Assembly (NCBI GenBank): GCA_013152215.1 | Contig: JAADGT010000301.1 | Location: 1 to 14,383, forward strand | Source: Deltaproteobacteria bacterium | GTDB lineage: Bacteria > Desulfobacterota > Deferrisomatia > Deferrisomatales > Deferrisomataceae | Reading direction: 5' to 3' | Length of the DNA: 14,383 nucleotides | Shown here: in pieces, positions 13,473 to 14,383 of the stretch | Numbering within the stretch: position 1 is the stretch's first letter | Layout: each line of letters opens with the position of its first letter | Made by a program: the position numbers and the translations under genes | The notes under the pieces: model-generated | What the model saw: the letters and a program-made list of their open reading frames with translations, nothing else | What the model was told of the DNA's origin: nothing | Databases searched by the model: none

Positions 13473-14003
13473 ATGAAGAAGCACACGATCTGGACCCTGG
13501 TAACCCTGATGAGCCTGAGCCTCTCCGTTCCGGTCTTTGCCGGCTCGGACCACGGCGGCGGCATGCAGGGCGGCGGGATGAAGGGCATGCAGATGAAAGG
13601 CATGGACATGAAGGGGTCCATGCCGATGATGGGCAAGGAGATCCGTACGACCCAGGTGAACGGCTACACGCTCACTTACCGTCTGATCGACATGAAGCAG
13701 AAGATGGAGATGATGAAGGGCATGTCCATGAAGGGCATGGACATGTCCAAAATGAAGTCCCACCACCTCATGGTGTTCGTCAAGGGGGCCGACGGAAAGC
13801 CGGTGACCGACGCCAAGGCCGGCTTCAAGGTGGAGGGGCCGAGTGGCGCCCAGGAGCCCGTACAGAAGGTGATGTGCATGGCCATGTCCGGCGGGTTCGG
13901 CGCCGACGTGGACTTCAAGGCCAAGGGCACCTACACGGTCAAGACCAAGGTCGTGGCGGGCGACACGAAGCTCGTGGACCAGTTCACCTACACGGTGGAG
14001 TGA
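13473..14003 (+). CDS. Secreted Met-rich, putative copper-binding periplasmic protein
   Basis: The protein has 176 residues, with a strong AAGGAG ribosome-binding site before the ATG. The signal peptide is about residues 1-23 (ending VFAG). The mature N-terminus is Gly/Met/His-rich. An 11-residue motif occurs twice with one change: MKGMQMKGMDM at 36-46 and MKGMSMKGMDM at 81-91, on either side of a more ordinary strand region. Residues about 96-176 look like a small beta-sandwich of the YtkA/FixH-like kind (HHLMVFVKGADGKPVTDAKAGFKVEGP, then KGTYTVKTKVVAGDTKLVDQFTYTV), with MCMAM at 134-138. It has 24 Met in total. Spaced Met and His-His pairs are known Cu(I)/Ag(I) ligands in CopC, PcoE, SilE and CusF-type proteins, so periplasmic copper buffering or delivery to the pump is likely. 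It closes the gene block. Confidence 0.82.
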   Translation: MKKHTIWTLVTLMSLSLSVPVFAGSDHGGGMQGGGMKGMQMKGMDMKGSMPMMGKEIRTTQVNGYTLTYRLIDMKQKMEMMKGMSMKGMDMSKMKSHHLMVFVKGADGKPVTDAKAGFKVEGPSGAQEPVQKVMCMAMSGGFGADVDFKAKGTYTVKTKVVAGDTKLVDQFTYTVE

Positions 14004-14023
14004 GCCCGGGAAGCCCCATCATA

Positions 14024-14094
14024 CCGAGTTGCGTTCAAACGCAGAGCTATCGGGGGGCGGGGCAATGGATCCAGTGGGTTTGAACGCAACTTGG
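14024..14094. repeat. 20-bp inverted repeat downstream of the copper block
   Basis: CCGAGTTGCGTTCAAACGCA at 14024-14043 and TGGGTTTGAACGCAACTTGG at 14075-14094 are reverse complements at 18 of 20 positions, with a 31-nt GC-rich loop. It starts 20 bp after the last stop codon. It has no T-tract, so it looks more like a small repeat element or mRNA 3' structure than an intrinsic terminator. The following 14095-14176 contains no gene; a strong Shine-Dalgarno-like AGGAGGT at about 14150 is not followed by a credible ORF. Confidence 0.7.
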
Positions 14095-14176
14095 CAGGCC
14101 CCATGCCCCCGGAGCGTGATGCCGTAACGCAGGCCTGCTTGGAACTTTAGGAGGTAAAAGAGGTTTTTGGTCTTCT

Positions 14177-14206
14177 AGCCTCCCAGCCTTCAAGCGGGCC
14201 GAAGGC
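14177..14206 (+). repeat. Octamer array followed by a small hairpin
   Basis: Units AGCCTCCC, AGCCTTCA and AGCGGGCC continue the octamer family seen at 3969 and 9344. GCCTTC at 14186-14191 is complementary to GAAGGC at 14201-14206. Unlike the other arrays, it is not followed by a start codon but by the terminator. Confidence 0.65.
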
Positions 14207-14225
14207 CAAAAAGTACGAGCAAAGG

Positions 14226-14261
14226 AAAAGGGGCAGCCCCTTCGGGGGGTGCCCCTTTTTT
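14226..14261 (+). terminator. Intrinsic terminator ending the copper block
   Basis: GGGGCA-G-CCCC at 14230-14240 pairs with GGGG-G-TGCCCC at 14245-14255 across a TTCG tetraloop, with one G-G mismatch, and T6 follows at 14256-14261. AAAA at 14226-14229 before the stem can pair with the T-tract, so it could also terminate transcription from the other side. Confidence 0.93.
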
Positions 14262-14383
14262 GTACGCCCGGCATGGGCACTGGCTTGGAGGGGAAAGTCC
14301 TCCCCCGAGTAGGTCACGACGAGGGAAGGGAAGCGCAAGGGCGCGAGGGTGACCGAGCGTCCGGAGGAAGCGTGGAACGAACC
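14262..14383 (+). mobile_element. 5' end of a putative group IIC intron (domain I), cut by the window edge
   Basis: Immediately after the terminator T-tract the sequence reads GTACGCCCGGCATGGGC, close to the 5' end of group IIC introns (GTGYGCCCGGCATGGG, as in the Oceanobacillus iheyensis intron). The order of later landmarks also agrees with domain I of that intron: a GGGG-AAAGTCC-CCCC stem-loop segment (14291-14306), CGCAAGGG (14335-14342), and GGAGGAAGCGTGGAACGAACC-like text to the right edge where that intron has GAAGGAAGCGGACGGCAAACC-like text. The comparison is from memory. Insertion just downstream of an intrinsic terminator is the known target habit of group IIC (bacterial class C) introns. 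The third base of the intron is A rather than G. The catalytic core and any reverse transcriptase would lie beyond the window. Confidence 0.72.

Noticed and set aside
14286..14383. RNase P RNA-like text (GGGGAAAGTCC followed by CCCCC)
   Set aside because: The resemblance is limited to a short segment; the GCCCGGCATGGG start, the order of the other landmarks and the terminator context fit a group IIC intron better.
1..14383. tRNA or rRNA genes
   Set aside because: I found no cloverleaf with a GGTTCGANTCC-type arm and no rRNA signature text.

Overview
The window is GC-rich bacterial DNA with every convincing gene on the + strand. Codon use, the family content (DUF2318 protein with an FtsX-type ABC transporter, HME-type RND pump with a P-II-like partner) and the short intergenic tandem repeats suggest a Deltaproteobacterium/Desulfobacterota-like organism. 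This taxonomic guess comes from style and content only. The theme of the region is envelope metal handling, most likely copper/silver efflux.

Layout. (1) 1-574: the right part of a ~270-bp inverted-repeat element, then a small exported Cys-rich protein. (2) 626-3680: a DUF2318 CxxC protein, an FtsX/MacB-type permease and an ABC ATPase. A diverged copy of the element lies before the DUF2318 gene and a complete copy separates the permease from its ATPase. (3) 3681-4448: a non-coding stretch with a long imperfect hairpin and an octamer array, then a membrane-anchored HMA-domain protein. (4) 4665-12917: the efflux pump, made of two tandem TolC-type outer-membrane factors, a CusB-like adaptor with two metal-binding modules at its N-terminus, and a 1175-aa CusA-like RND transporter. 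(5) 12982-14003: a non-canonical P-II-like protein flanked by two nearly identical GC hairpins, then a secreted Met-rich copper-binding protein. (6) 14004-14383: a 20-bp inverted repeat, another octamer array, a strong intrinsic terminator and, starting right after its T-tract, what looks like the 5' end of a group IIC intron running off the right edge.

How the genes could work together (inference). The RND pump takes Cu(I)/Ag(I) from the periplasm or inner membrane through CusA and CusB to one of two outer-membrane channels. The HMA protein, the Cys-rich protein and the Met-rich protein would bind or hand over metal in the envelope, and the P-II-like protein could sense or modulate pump activity. 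The DUF2318/ABC set resembles systems found beside iron or copper uptake loci in other bacteria and may belong to the same metal circuit.

The non-coding DNA is the most distinctive part: three copies of one palindromic element in the same orientation directly upstream of three genes, two families of 7- and 8-bp tandem repeats close to start codons, several strong hairpins, and the terminator-associated intron start.
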